Source: Erythrophleum ivorense
Lineage: Eukaryota > Streptophyta > Magnoliopsida > Fabales > Fabaceae
Length of the DNA stretch: 64,000 nucleotides
Assembly: GCA_026724425.1 (NCBI GenBank)
Contig: JAIUCV010000118.1
Coordinates: 1,674,001 to 1,738,000, forward strand
Reading direction: 5' to 3'
Made by a program: the position numbers and the translations under genes. A model generated the notes under the pieces. The model was not told the origin of the DNA and searched no databases. It worked only from the letters and a program-made list of their open reading frames with translations. Of this stretch, positions 37,001 to 49,719 are shown piece by piece; position 1 is the stretch's first letter; the number at the start of each line of letters is the position of its first letter.

Positions 37001-37104
37001 ATGAATGGACCAACCACTAAAAGAAGTCAATTTAGAGGACTATGATCTATTAGTTGAACAATTTCCTTCATTTTGCCTTAAAGGTAAGGCATTTTTTCAG
37101 GGGG
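34100..37104 (+). pseudogene. Pol remnant of a second Ty3/gypsy element
   Basis: It opens inside the reverse transcriptase (AELLQLGFIRPI, FVCVDY-type segment at about 34160-34300) and lacks gag, protease and any 5' LTR. RT continues to about 34880 and RNase H to about 35640 (RYDASLDGMGAILLQ, ITYFSKRF). The integrase core is at about 36090-36350 (VDRLSKYGHFMAL, IYRDSNFLSAFW) and 36470-36500 (KSLYGHDPL). The polyprotein end (QVHPIFHVSLLRL, about 36821-36859) precedes a polypurine tract at 37099-37104. Many stops and frameshifts are present. Its sequence is clearly different from the CRM-like element next to it. Part of the RT is duplicated in tandem (34602-35223). Confidence 0.8.
34602..35223 (+). 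repeat. Tandem duplication of 309 bp inside gypsy RT
   Basis: Copy 1 (34602-34910) and copy 2 (34911-35219) are almost identical over their full length, with only a few base changes (for example aagaactatc versus aaggactatc, attacagctatac versus atcacaactatac). The unit of 309 bp is 103 codons, so the duplication keeps frame. It covers the segment downstream of the RT catalytic box up to the start of RNase H (ending HWSFRAK). Confidence 0.95.
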
Positions 37105-37537
37105 TGTAATGATCAAGTATGCCTTCACACTTACTCCAAGAGATGGGCACGCAATAAATTAGCCTTTAACCTAGCCTGGCATTAATGTGGGAGGTGGAAT
37201 AGGGGCTATACTCCCATGTCACCCATGATGCAAAAATTGGAATGAGCAATATTAAGAGTCATGTTTCACCACTTTACACGAATTTAAAACTTCTTTTTTA
37301 GTTTAATTTAATTTCATATAGATTATTCTAATTTGTATTGGCTGCCAGTATTATAAATAGCTACCTGGATGTTCTGTTCAGGATAGATAAAAAATATATT
37401 TGATTTCTTGTATTTAGAGATTCTCCTTGCTTTTCTAGAATTTGAGTCGAGATATTTGCTTATATTCTCTAACAAAGTTTGCTTTCAATAAATTGTAAAT
37501 CCTACTCTTATCATGAATCGTCATTCACATCGCTGCA
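37105..37537 (+). repeat. 3' LTR of the second gypsy element
   Basis: It starts TGTAATGATC right after the polypurine tract 'tttttcaggggg'. A TATA-like box (ttataaatag) is at 37351-37360. It probably ends at 'cgctgca' (37537), giving about 433 bp. The sequence after it, tggtctaaag at 37541-37550, weakly resembles a tRNA-iMet primer site (TGGTATCAGAG). If real, that would be unexpected after a 3' LTR, so the border needs another copy to confirm it. Confidence 0.55.
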
Positions 37538-37697
37538 ATCTGGTCTAAAGTAGCTGAAGAAGAAAAGCTCGATGACTCTGTAGATTCTTGAAACATGATG
37601 GTTATTTGCTTGTTTTTTGCAGAGATGTGCAGTTGATGGTGATACAGGTTTGGCTGCGTCTCGGAATATCCTGAACTTCTACACTGGAGCAAGTTAA
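37538..37697 (+). pseudogene. Exon-like C-terminal end of an unrecognised gene
   Basis: There are two short open blocks separated by a plausible GT-AG intron. The first, 37535-37579, encodes AIWSKVAEEEKLDDS with donor tct|gtagat. The second, 37623-37697, encodes RCAVDGDTGLAASRNILNF and ends TGAS-stop (TAA 37695-37697), with acceptor ttttttgcag. Phases join cleanly and the composition is coding-like. I do not recognise the family. The block abuts the LTR of the gypsy element, so upstream exons would be lost or far away. It could instead be leader DNA of another retroelement copy. Confidence 0.3.
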
Positions 37698-38820
37698 TTT
37701 GTCACCTAGGCCCACTTCAGCACGTCTCACAAACTGTGGCCCAATCCCTTTGCCATTTGATATGTATTACTCGAGAGACCAATGACAACAAAATCACTGT
37801 TAAGCCAATCTACATTAATTAATTACTTTAACTATCATAAAGGAAGACGGCGACATTTGCTATGAAAGGTTTATGTACCAAAATTTTATTATATTAAAAT
37901 TTTAATATATATAAAATTTAAAAAATATATTTAATTATTATTAATTTAATTATAATTTAATTTTAATTAAATTAATGAATTATAAATTAATACTTCTACT
38001 AATTTAATAATTAATTCAATTTAAAAAATAGTAATGAAAAGGATTTAAATAAACAAATAATAACTCTCATATTCTTACTTTAAGAAAATAATAAAAAAAT
38101 AACAACTATTAAGTACTCGTTATAAAAATATATTGTTAATAAAAAAATTATAAAAATATAATAAACGCTACAAACAAAAAATAAGAGGAAATCCCCTTCC
38201 TTTAAATATTCCAATTGGATAGATTTAGGTGATCAAAATAACAATAAAAATGGGATAATCTAATATAGTTATCATTACTTTAACAAAAAGTTCAAGAAAA
38301 CAACAAATAAAAATGCTTCCCAGGATGATTAGGACAAATATTATTTTCACCTTTTTAACTTTTTAACTAAAATTTAGCAATTTCAGTTCATCTCATCTGA
38401 ATAATTGAAAGTGAGTTCACATAAAATTCAAGAGGCTCTGTGCCAAGGCTATTTTCAATAGGTGTGGCAACACTCGACAGTTTCCAACATAACAGACAAC
38501 TACTACTATCAAGGATCAAAAATTACATGTGGTGGAAAATCGCTGATAAGAAAAAAGAATACCATCAGTGCATATGATTGTCTGTAATCCAACTTATCCA
38601 TAATCAAAATTCTCTTGTGATTCTAAAAGTACATTGCTTCTCTTTTTCTTCACCATCAGATTCGGTAAACTGCCTTTTCGAAACCAAGAAGGCTTTCATT
38701 TAATAAACATAGATAGATATGCTATCATATCAATCGTATTTCTCAAGAGTCTTGCATCCCCATAAAACTGAGATCCCTCTCCATGTATAAAAAGCGCAGA
38801 GACTAGGCCCACCTTAACGA
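37698..38820. other. Spacer and 3' UTR side of SYP61
   Basis: About 37880-38040 is the third copy of the dispersed AT-rich repeat (ttatattaaaattttaata...aattataattt). About 38400-38820 has a less AT-biased composition, lies directly behind the SYP61 stop in minus orientation, and probably includes its 3' UTR. No other gene is seen. Confidence 0.5.
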
Positions 38821-41800
38821 CTAGGTGAAGAATACTAAAATAAAGAGGAAAATGAACAGAGCCACCAAAGCCAATATCATCATGATCTGGCCCTTCGCAC
38901 CAGCCTTCTTCATGACCATTGCTACTTTTTTCTGCAAGCATAATAAAGAGCAAGATTTCACCTCTTCGCAGTTCACATATTAGTATCAAAATTCCAACTT
39001 CCAAGAAATTTTCAATTTCCTCAGTTCTGTCAAAGTCAATATTTTCTAGAAGACATCATAATTATTTCTAAGAATGAAAACCGGATGCAGAAACTCACCT
39101 GGACAAAATCTAGACGATTTGATGTACTGTCCATTTCAGCACCCAGTTCATCTAGAATCTTTTCCTGAAACACCAAGATTGACCTTTTACCATGAGTCCA
39201 TAAGGAACTTATTACAGAAACAAAATTACAAAATTAGTCTTAAAAAATAAGAGAATAAGAACTAAGAACACAACCTTTTATGTAGACTCTTGAGGGAAGA
39301 ATATACGTATTACGTCATACTTTCTAAATCAAAATAGCATGAACCATAGAACTAAGAACCTCTCAAATCATTACCTGTGCAAAGAGTTCTTCATGTATTG
39401 TGAGCCCAACACCTCCAATTCTTTGCACGCTTGCACTAAGCTCATCCAACTCCTCATCCTGTTGCCTGTAAGAACCAACAGATAGAATATAAAATCAAAA
39501 CTAATATAGCAACAGGTGGTAGATTGTGTTTTCCCAGAAAGGATATGCATGCCAAAATGATTTCATAAACTCTTGAGCACTATATTTTATGTTTCTTTCC
39601 ATGTTTTGATCACCTACCAATGTATATTAGAAAAAATTATTTATTCTCTTTTATTCTTTATTTTTCCTTTCATCCACACAGAAGGCCAATTTTCCATTTC
39701 AATTATATTATAACCCTTATTCAGAATAGTAACAGTAGATTGAAATAATTAGAAATAAAAATCAAAAACAAAATCCTTCATATAATAGAAATTTACTAGT
39801 TAATAGAGTTATAGTAGAAAAAATTGCTTTCAGTCACACAATCATGACTAAATTATATAAATGTCCTCAAATTACATTCTAATTAGGTTAGATTAATATT
39901 AGTATTGTTTTTTAATTGAACATCAGGATTATTTAATGACAACAGCTGCACAAGATATGTGTGCAGTGCGCACAAGTTCATGCAACTAATATATAGCTCA
40001 CTTGCTTCTTCCAAAGCACACAGGGGAGGGGCGGTCCTGAGTGGACAATATAGTTAATCAATTTAAGAGGAAAAACAAACAACTAAGATTTTTCTACTTG
40101 GTAAGCAGGAAAAAGTGACCATGAATCAAGCTTAGTCTGATCTTTGATGGAAAGTATAGAAATCAACTAAAATATGGAAGATAGTACGCAAGGCAGGACA
40201 AAAGATAATGTTATAATTCAATCTGTATGCTTAAGAGAGTGAGAGAGGAATGAAGTACTTTATTAGAAGCAGCTGTCTATCTGATTCTGATGATATGAAA
40301 TCATCATTATCTTGGGCAGTATACTGGTTAGATGTATCAACTTGATGGGAATTAGGGAGCCTCATCAGTTCTCGGTGCATTGCTACATTATCACGGCTGG
40401 CCATATTTGATCCCTTTACAGCCTCCACTGCTTTCTTCACTGTGCCCACCTAACAATATACTATAATTATTCAGCAGATCCACAGATATCTAGCAATCTG
40501 TTATACACGTCGCTAATAAGAAATTAAAAATAAATATGTAAAAACTATACAGTTGATTAAGAAACTCAAGTAATCATACTAGATTAGATCTTTTTTAAAA
40601 AAATAAATAAATTCAAATCATGTTTCTAGACAGCAGATTGCTAGTCCCAAAGGCCAATGCCCTTACAAGCTTTGTTGTATATCTCCTTCAGCATTTTTGT
40701 TAGGGAAAAAAGGGTAGATTGGGTTAACCAGTAAGGCACAGTTTGCTATGCACAGAATTGACTAGATCCTCCTTCCTCTTACTAAAGCTAGGAATACACT
40801 ATGAGTATATTACCTGGTTACGAGCACTGCTGGTCCATCTCCTCCGACTTTCAAGCTCCGTTTCATCAATGCCATACCAAGAAGGATCTCTAGCTGCCAC
40901 AGCAATTGCTTTGTCCAATTCATCTACCTTTCTATCAAAAGAACAGCCTTCAGCAGTTGTGAATAGGTTAGATTGTAAAGGAACAGCCAATAAAGGACAA
41001 AGAAGATTCACTACAGTTTGATTTTCATTCTGATAATGGATCCAAGGTAATGATGAGATGTCAGTGGTTCAAAAAAGACTAGATGTCTGTCTGATAATTC
41101 CCAAAAGAAGAAAAAGAAGTAGAAAAGCATAGGGCTGTTTATAAGCAGAGTCGAGCCGAATATTTAATAGGCTTGATGTCCGACTCAAGACATTGGGTTT
41201 GTTTTGATGCCCATAACTCAATCCGGTCAGAACAAATCCAATTTTATGCTGGGTTAGGGTTGCCCAAGCCTTTTTTTTTCATAAATTAATACTTGTAATA
41301 TAAAAATATCCTTTTGCAAGCTCGTGGCATATATTTCAAAATAATAAAATTTTAGAACCCTCATGTTTTTATCAATAATAAAAAAATAGATTAGTATTAT
41401 CAAATAAAATATAAACTATATTAGCATAATTAGCCTTAGGTAAACATATGTATTTTCATATTCAACAAAAGAAATATTAGTAAGCATGCACAACAATGAT
41501 AAAAACAATTAAAAAATAAGGAAGGTTCGAATAGGTAATAAAAATTGCAAACTGCAGCATGCAGAGAAATCAAATGAAATAAAAATAAAATATATATATA
41601 AGATGGCAAGATGCTAATAACTAAAAAGAAAAAGGTAACTGTTAGAGCGGATTGGATAGAACATGTCTTCGTCAGTGTTTTGACCCGACCCGATATAATT
41701 TTATTTAATATTCTGTCCATTTATATTTTTAACCTGATCTGATCCAACACAACCCAATTAAACAGGGTTAGAGCAAGCCCTAAGGTCTAACACGTCAATG

Positions 41801-42591
41801 AACATCCCTAAAAGCGTATGCATGAGAATGAGAATGATGGTGATAGCAGGTTAGAAGAATGCCATTGCCAACATTTATCTTTTTATCAAAATCATCTAGC
41901 CACAGACTCTGCGCGTTCAATGAATCTACCTGCCACTCAATGCTTTCGCAACTTGCAAGCAGCTCCTTTGAAAGATTCACACGCTCTCCAGCACCAGAAG
42001 GAGTACTTTGCCATTGGTGAAAAGTAGATTGCAACTTATCAATCTACGCAGAAAATGAAACGAATAAGATAACTTAATCAGCATATCCTATACCACCCAA
42101 GATGTTAATGCCACCAATAACAAATCCCAACACCAAATATATTCAATTCAAGTTTCTTTTCAGTGATTTCTGTTCCAAGCCACTCAAAACCGTTACAAAT
42201 GCTGCACAAAGATACAGATCGCGTGTGGCTTCTCTTCAAAACTCCAAATTAACATAACAAATAACATAATCAGATCAATCACCTAAGAGATTAGAAAAGA
42301 AAATCCCTATCATTAATACAAACTTCAAAAACAGATTCAATAATTACCATCGACGCATGTTTATCATTGCCCAATGATAAAATTAGGTATCAGACACTCA
42401 ATCATGTCAACTCACTGATCTCAAGCAATTGGGTTTCAATATGCGACCTAATTTTACAAGAAAATTTGCAATTTTTTTTTCCCGAAACATACAGAGACGC
42501 GGGGAGCGAAACCTTGGTGAAGTGAGTAAGTACTTACCGATTCTTGAATCTCTTCCTTCACAACGTAGAATGGATCTTGAGCTAAGGGCAT
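38821..42591 (-). CDS. SYP61: Qc-SNARE syntaxin SYP61 (trans-Golgi network/early endosome)
   Basis: Seven exons: 42538-42591, 41930-42043, 40814-40927, 40259-40449, 39375-39465, 39099-39164 and 38821-38931. All introns are GT-AG and the phases join to 246 residues, against about 245 in Arabidopsis. The start MPLAQDPFYVVKEEI fixes the first exon. Residues about 5-100 form the syntaxin-6-type N-terminal helical domain (EWQVDELDKAIAVA, PSWYGIDETELE, RRRWTS). Residues about 155-218 are the SNARE motif, with the probable zero-layer Gln at position 188 (EELFAQ). Residues about 226-245 are the C-terminal membrane anchor, ending in FFT. SYP61 is a Qc-SNARE that pairs with other SNAREs at the trans-Golgi network and early endosome; in Arabidopsis it is linked to osmotic-stress tolerance and plasma-membrane trafficking. 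No lesion is visible. Introns contain only AT-rich DNA. Confidence 0.97.
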
Positions 42592-45399
42592 CTTACAGAT
42601 GAGACAAGAAGCTAAGAATTGAAAACTATCGAAGTCTACAGAAAGGAAGTTGGGGAGGAGACAATCCCAGAACAAAGATTACACCCCGATGAGTCTGAAT
42701 CACAAGTATGCATTTTCTCTTCGATTTTGATTATTAATTCAAGTCATGGCCCTTCCCTTCGCAGCAAAATAAATTCGTTTTAATACCAAAAAGTATAAAT
42801 ATTTGAAAGGAAAATAAGCCACAAATAAAAAAGTAAAATAGCAGTATGCAAATAATTTTTTTAATTTTAAAATATGACAATAAATGTGTTAAATTTTAAA
42901 TTCATTTAAATAATTTTTTGTCATTATTTAATCTATTAGTTCACTTACAAAATATGACATGTCAATAATAATAATCTCTTAAATTTCAACTTTTGTACAA
43001 ATAATTTTTTAAATTTAAATTATACATAAATAATTTTTTAAATTTTAATTTATGTTTCGATAATTTTTTGATGTGTCAATTTCGTTAATGAAATAACAAA
43101 TTAATTATAATAAAAAATTGTCTATATAAATTTAAAAGTACAAAGAAGTTTATTATTAAATTTTAAATATTAAAAGAGTTATTCGCCTATTATCTAAACT
43201 TCAAAAAGGTTATGCATTATTATAACAAAAATATTATTTGTAGCTGTACAGTTGTTTTTATATTTTATTTTGAGTAAATTAAGATTTGGTTAAATTATAT
43301 TATATATATATTCTATTAAAAAAATTACAAAGACTTTCTCAACATGTTGATATATTTTGTGAAATTCTTCCTCTAATTTATTTTATGTTTAAAATGTTAA
43401 CTTTTCCAAATATGAAATTGATTTTTTTCTTAGTATGACAATAAAAATAATTATATTAATGCTCATCTCTAATACAAAATTATGATTTAGTCTTAATGAC
43501 AAAAGGATAATTAATTAATTTAGATAAAAATGTATTTTTAGTCCTTTAATTGTATTTAAAGTTTTATTTTTATCCCTCGATTTATTTTGATTCTAATTTA
43601 ATCCTTAAACTTTATATCATGTTTTATTTTTATATTTTAACTTTATCTGATTCCAATTTAGATATAACTATACTTTAAATTTCACTTTCACATATTAATT
43701 TTATTTAGTTCTTATCGGTTCCTTAACTTTTAAATATTATTTAAATGTCTTCTTCTCTCCAATACTGTTCAATTAAAATGCTTAATAAAAAAGTTAAGTG
43801 TATCTTTTTAGTAACTTGACTCTAATAACCTTCCTGTTAAACAAGAGAAAAGAAAATATTTAAATAGTTAAGTTAAAAAGAAAAAATTAAAAAAATTAAA
43901 GAGTGAAAATGAAATATAAAATAAATTTAAAAAATTATATAGGAACAAAATAAATTGAAAGACAAAATTAAAATAAAATGAAATTAAAAGATGAAAATAA
44001 AACCTAAAATAAAGTTAATTAAACAAAATTATATTTTAGTCAATAATTTTTTTTAAAGAAAAGTATATTATGTATAATAATAACTTTATTACAAAATAAA
44101 TTAAAAAAGAGTCAAATGTAATTTTTCAAACAAAATAATATTAGATGTAATTTAGTCAAATTTTAAATGAGATTAGTGTACTTTATTTTTTATTTTTTTT
44201 TTAATTTAAAAATTTATATATACGTGTCTGTGTGTTATAAGAATTGCATGTGATATAATTATATAAACAATATCTTCATTTTATACAAAATATGAGTAAC
44301 CTGTTTTGAACCTCATTTGTACTGAAAAATGATATATGTTTACATTACAATCATTCGGGAATATTAGCGAGTTCATTTGAATTGTCATAGAATAGTTGTA
44401 CAGTTAAATGTAACAGATAATAGTTACCGAACTAGTATAATTTTAATAAAAATAAATAAATCAATTGGAAGGAAGAAAGAAATATTTTGTTTATTCTCAA
44501 ATTACAAAAAAATGATTCCCCTTCTTTATTGAGACTTAATTAATTAATAAGTATAAAGAGGTTCTAACATTTTCTTTTTCAATTGGGATAGAATATATTA
44601 TGTTGTGCATAAGATATTAAATAATCAAGTATATGAGTAAATTTATAAATCATAAATCATAATTATTATACAAAACTTAAAGTTGATTATTTATCCTTTT
44701 CAAATAAATAAAGATCGCTATTGATCCTTTGTAGCTTTAACTAACTATGTTTTTCTTCTCATTTAGAGCATAGTACCCAAAAAAAAAAATTAAACATAAT
44801 TTTTTGTATTATCTAGATAAATAAATTATGGATCATCATCCTTAAAATACAATTAGATTTAAGGCTATTCAGCCGTCCCCAACTAAGCCCAATATGATTG
44901 ATAAAATTTTAATTTTCAACTAGACATCATCTAATTATTCAAAAGTTGTCATTTCTGTTTTGGTAGAAACTTCAAGTAATTTTAAATCGCTATATATATC
45001 CGGGTGCATTGCGCATTTGACATAAACTAATGCGTATATTTAAAAAAGGGCCATTGAACATAATAAATTTAAATTATAAATTAATAAAGGCGCAAAATGA
45101 TAATTGAGGTTAGCAGTTTGAAAAGATAGGTTCACTCACAGACTATTAAAAAAATGAAAATAAAAATAAATACAAAATATCACTTGACATAACTATACAC
45201 CTTCATTTCCTTAGAAAACTACTATAGAAAATGTCATCTCATACTTCTTTTGGGGAGGAGGGGAGTCTGAGAGTTGTTATTTACATCACATACTACTGAT
45301 CAATCTGCAATTAAAGGAAACTCAATAAAACAAATTTCCATTTATCTATTCACTTCCTAGAGCAAGACTTGCTTCATGAGGAATGCCAGCCAGTGAAGC
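42592..45399. other. Intergenic DNA between SYP61 and the aconitase locus
   Basis: The first 150 bp upstream of the SYP61 start probably hold its 5' UTR and promoter; I could not pick a TATA box with confidence. From 42800 to 45230 the DNA is AT-rich and non-coding, with a foldback-like element at about 43540-44035. About 45240-45399 lies just behind the aconitase stop and may be its 3' UTR. Confidence 0.5.
43540..44035. repeat. AT-rich foldback-like element
   Basis: The left arm (about 43540-43660, agttttatttttatccctcg...) and the right arm (about 43905-44035, ...gatgaaaataaaacctaaaa) are rough reverse complements over more than 100 bp with many mismatches. There is no coding capacity. It is an old non-autonomous inverted-repeat element, or low-complexity sequence imitating one. 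Confidence 0.35.
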
Positions 45400-47545
45400 T
45401 CACTGTTTAATCAAGTTGCGGATTACATAAGGAAGAATACCACCATGATCAAGGTATGCCAGCTCCACCTGCAAATTGGGTTAGTGTTACGGATCAAATG
45501 AAACAATTGCATAATCTATAGGAGACAAGAGAATCCTTAAACCCATTGAACTAGGTCACTAGCAAATATCTCCCTAAATTAAAATTTTGGCCTTTAAACT
45601 TCCATATATTGGGAAATAAGTCCTTTTTGTTTTATTTTCTTTTGATGATGTTAATTTATTTGCCACCTCAGACTTCCAATATGCCAACTGGGGGACTACT
45701 GCGTTGAGGAGTCTAAGGTGACAAATAAATTTGCTTAGGTATGAAGAAATTACACAAGAAGACATTTCTTAGAATAAAAGCTTAGAACCCAATTTCTTAT
45801 TTTAAAAATTTAGAAATCTATTTACAAATGAATCAAAGTTCAATGAGACTTTCTGTACTTTTTTTATAAGATTATAATAAAACTAGTCATAGATTTATAT
45901 TTTATCCAAACTTTAAATTCAAGAGACTTTTCTCAAAAGGGACGCATTATTCAGACTTTTACTTGATAGTTTAAACTTTCAAGTCAACAGGATCCGGGAA
46001 CAAGAGACAATTACCTTCGTATCAATGCGAAGGGTGCAGATAAAAGATTTGCCAGTGTCGGTTGTGACATTAACATCTTGGCCAGGCCTTATCTCACCAA
46101 CTTCTGATGGTAGGTCTATTGTGCACTGCTCATAACCCGTCAATCCTAGTGTGTCTGCGTCCTCACTAGGCTTGAAACAAAGAGGGATGATGCCCATCCC
46201 AACAAGATTACTACGATGTATTTTCTCCAAGCTCTTGGCAATGACTGCTTTCACCCCCTAAGGGAAAGAACAGCTGAAAAAGCTGAGGATTTGTGGAACT
46301 AGAAAGACAATGCCATAAATATAACGGGACATCAAATATGAGCTCACAAGTAGCAGAGGACCCTTTGCAGCCCAATCTCGCGAGCTTCCGGTTCCGTAGT
46401 CTGCTCCAGCCAAGATGATAGTGTCCTTCCCGGCAGCCTTATACCTCTGAAATCAACTACGTTTTTATTGGTAGCATGACAATTGAACAAATGGAAATAA
46501 CATGAAGTACACAAACAAAACCACTAACTACGCAGTAAATAGAGAAACAAGAAATTGTCCACTGAGAAAGAAGATGATGGGACAATGAGGACAAAGCAAT
46601 CTGTGGTTGGCTCCAATACGTGCTCCTAAATGGATACAAGGATTGAATTTTACCTGCTACTTCTTAATGCTTCCTTTAGTTGTTCCATGAAAGGACAATG
46701 AATTGAGGGTGTATCTATTAGACTTAATATCTAAGACTCCTAAAATCTTTAGTGTGTAAAGATGGATTAGATATCAATTTACCAGAAAGTTTAACAAAGG
46801 GAGCATGTGAAGGATCTAATTTAACTAGTCGTGAAGAATTCAATCATCCTTGTTCATATATGTCAAGCACCATTTCGCTCAAAAGTTTAGTCTAATAAGT
46901 AAATACCTGGTAAATAAAAAACCTCCACCATACATTCTTGGAGTTGAAATTTCATTTAATTATACGGAGACAACAAGAATTGAATTCTACCACTTAGTCA
47001 TATATAGAGATAGATATCCTGTCAAAAACTATTTTGCTCGAAGACTTTGAGCCATTTAATGAAGGCCCATTACTAGTTATATTATAATATCTAATAATCA
47101 ATATATGAGACACTAAATATTAGCTAAGATACTTCTATGTCAAGAGGTATGCTATAACTAACATGCAACAATTAGACAGATTTTTCATACGGAGGAAAGT
47201 ACTATTCAAGCTTACAGACAATGGAAATTATAATGTAAATCCTATAATACTCACCATTGCTACGTCATACACAGTCAATTTTTCTCCTGTTGGAATGTGA
47301 ATAGTTTCTGGACCCACTTCCCCATTTAGAAGCTTGTTGACAAGGCGAATATTTGCAAAGGTGCCTCGTACCATCACCTCATTATTTCCCCTACGACTAC
47401 CATAAGAATTAAAGTCCTTTGGATTCACACCGTGCTTGAGAAGGTATGCTGCAGCAGGGCTGTCCTTGCGGATACTCCCTGGTGGAGAAATATGATCAGC
47501 GGTTATACCATCTCCAAAGTTGAGCAAGCAATAGGCATCCTTTAT

Positions 47546-47549
47546 CCCC
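47546..47549 (-). other. 1-nt insertion in aconitase exon 17
   Basis: The minus strand reads CAT-GGGG-ATAAAGGAT where the frame needs CAT-GGG-ATA. The exon is 481 nt instead of 480. The upstream frame (PPYFKDMTM) and downstream frame (KDAYCLLNFGDG) are offset by one base. Confidence 0.9.
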
Positions 47550-47847
47550 ATGAAGACCTGGTGCCTTCATGGTCATGTCCTTAAAATAAGGAGGCTCATG
47601 AATGTATGTGGAGTTTGCATCCCATGAAGACAGAGTGGAAGCAGGAACCGAAAGCTGGTCCCACATAGGATTTCCCTTTCTAATGGCCTTGTACGTGCTC
47701 TTGAATATGCCAGGTAAAACATAAGTTTGAAGAACCTATTAAGGCATATAAGCAACACATTTCAAAGTCTAATCATAAGATATTCTTCAGAATAAGATAA
47801 CAATAATTGCATAAATGTCCTAATTTCAACTTTCTGTTTTATCCAAC

Positions 47848-47945
47848 CTCTGAGATTTCTTCATTAGTTGGCAAAAATCTCATAAGTATACACTCTTCCC
47901 ATTCTTTGCTGTTCCTATTGGCTCTTTGCTGAAATCAATGTCAAC
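47848..47945 (-). other. Aconitase exon 16 with stop and 1-nt deletion
   Basis: The exon encodes VDIDFSKEPIG...SVYL followed by TGA (47881-47883) where the family has an Arg codon (AGA). The next bases lack one nucleotide compared with a D-I-W-P reading (exon 98 nt, expected 99). The frame then resumes as TNEEISE. Confidence 0.9.
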
Positions 47946-49719
47946 CTGAAAGAGCAAAAGGATTGAAAGAATATCATTGAACTGATGTCACAATCTCACA
48001 TTTTCTCTGTATTCCTCACTGTTAAAGCAGCGAATATAATGATTTTAACGATCCAGGAAGATTGAAACTTGTACCCCTTAAAGCAAGTCTGGCATCTATA
48101 ACAAGGGTTTTGATTAACAGAACTGCTTCAAGATGAATATATACCAGTCTGCATTTCTTTTCAAGAAATATAGATCTTAAGCATTCTTGACAGTTTCTGA
48201 TTCCATCTGAAAACTCGCTACACAGGATATCATTGAAATAGTAGTTCCAAGGATGAAGGTTTCATAATCATGGTAAGAAAAGTCCAATGTGAAGAGGACA
48301 TTCACCCTTATTACTGAAAAAAAAAATCTAATGCATAAGAAATTGAATTAATTAAATCTAATGCATAAGAAATTTGAAGCAAAGGAAGTTTGAATAGTAG
48401 GGGAAGCATTTGAAAGTTTCTACCATGCTCATTATGCTACACTATTTAAAGTGAGGATGAATTTTGATGTCATAATTCTGCCAAAAATCATTGTTAAGCA
48501 TCAAGATCACATCCAAAATGGTAACTATTTTACCATAGAGGCAAAAGAACACACAGATATGACCACTGTGAACACCGTATTTTGTCCGGGCATATTCCAA
48601 AAATAATGATAAAATTAAACTAATAAAAAATAAAACAAAAACAAAACAAAAACAAAAAAATGAGAAAAATCAAACAAGTCCTTTTAGTTTAATAAGCTTA
48701 AAAAAAATCAAAAAAGAAAGAACTCAAAAATAAAATTTAAAAAAAAAAGAGTAAAGGCCAATTAATCCAAAATTTAAAAAAAAATCAAAGGAGAAAAACC
48801 TCAAAAAAAAAAGAGGCTAAACCAATTAATCCAAAATTAAAACAAAAGAAAAATCAAAGGGGGAGTAACAAAAATCCAAAATAAATGGAATTCAAAAAAA
48901 TCAAAAAGACACTAGAAAAAGAAAAGGAAAAATGAATTAAAAATAAAAATAAAAAGGCTAAAAGCAGATAAAGTACAAATAAATAAATACAAAAAAAAAT
49001 AATTAAAAGAATAATAATTAAAAAAAATTCATCAAAAAAAAAGACTACAAGAAATATCAAAATAATAAAAGGAGAAACCTAAAATAAAAAATTTATTAAA
49101 ATTTTGGGGGCTTAATTCAGGAGGGCCCAAACCAAAGCAAAAAAAAAATCAAAAAAAAAAGAAAAGAGTCCAAAGAAAAATAAATTAAGAGTCCAAAAAG
49201 AATAAAAATAAAAAAGCAAGAGAGACCAAACAAGGTGAGCCCGTAAGGAGGAATTTCCTTGGCCCAATACCTAAAACAATAAGAAGCTTAGATAGCAAAA
49301 AATAAAAGCAGAAGAAAAGCAAAATGGAAGAAAGAAGAAAGAAAGAAGGCCCAGTCCAAAGCCCAAACAAGGAGGTTCAAGGAAAAAGTGTAGCATCCTT
49401 AAAACAAAAAAAAAAGAAGGAAAAAAAACTTTCAACCCAGAACCATATCTTCTTCCTCTGGTCCAAATTCTGAAGCCCATGTACCAAAAACAAACACTTT
49501 GAATTAACTCAAAAAAAAAAGAGAACAGAAGCAAAAACAAAAGAAAGATAAGAAGCCCAATAACGAATAGGAAACCCAGAACCATCGTCTTTTTTCATCG
49601 GCCCACTCACCTAACCCATATACTCAAAAGCTGGAATTGACTCATCAAAAAGAAAAAACCATCAGAACCCGAAATACAAAACCCTACCCGGTGCCCCCAT
49701 GGTCCCCCCCTTCCATTCT

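Noticed and set aside
37541..37552. tRNA-iMet primer-binding site after the second gypsy LTR
   Set aside because: tggtctaaagta matches TGGTATCAGAGC too poorly, and a primer site is not expected behind a 3' LTR.
41818..42027. Plus-strand 69-codon frame
   Set aside because: It is antisense to SYP61 exon 2.
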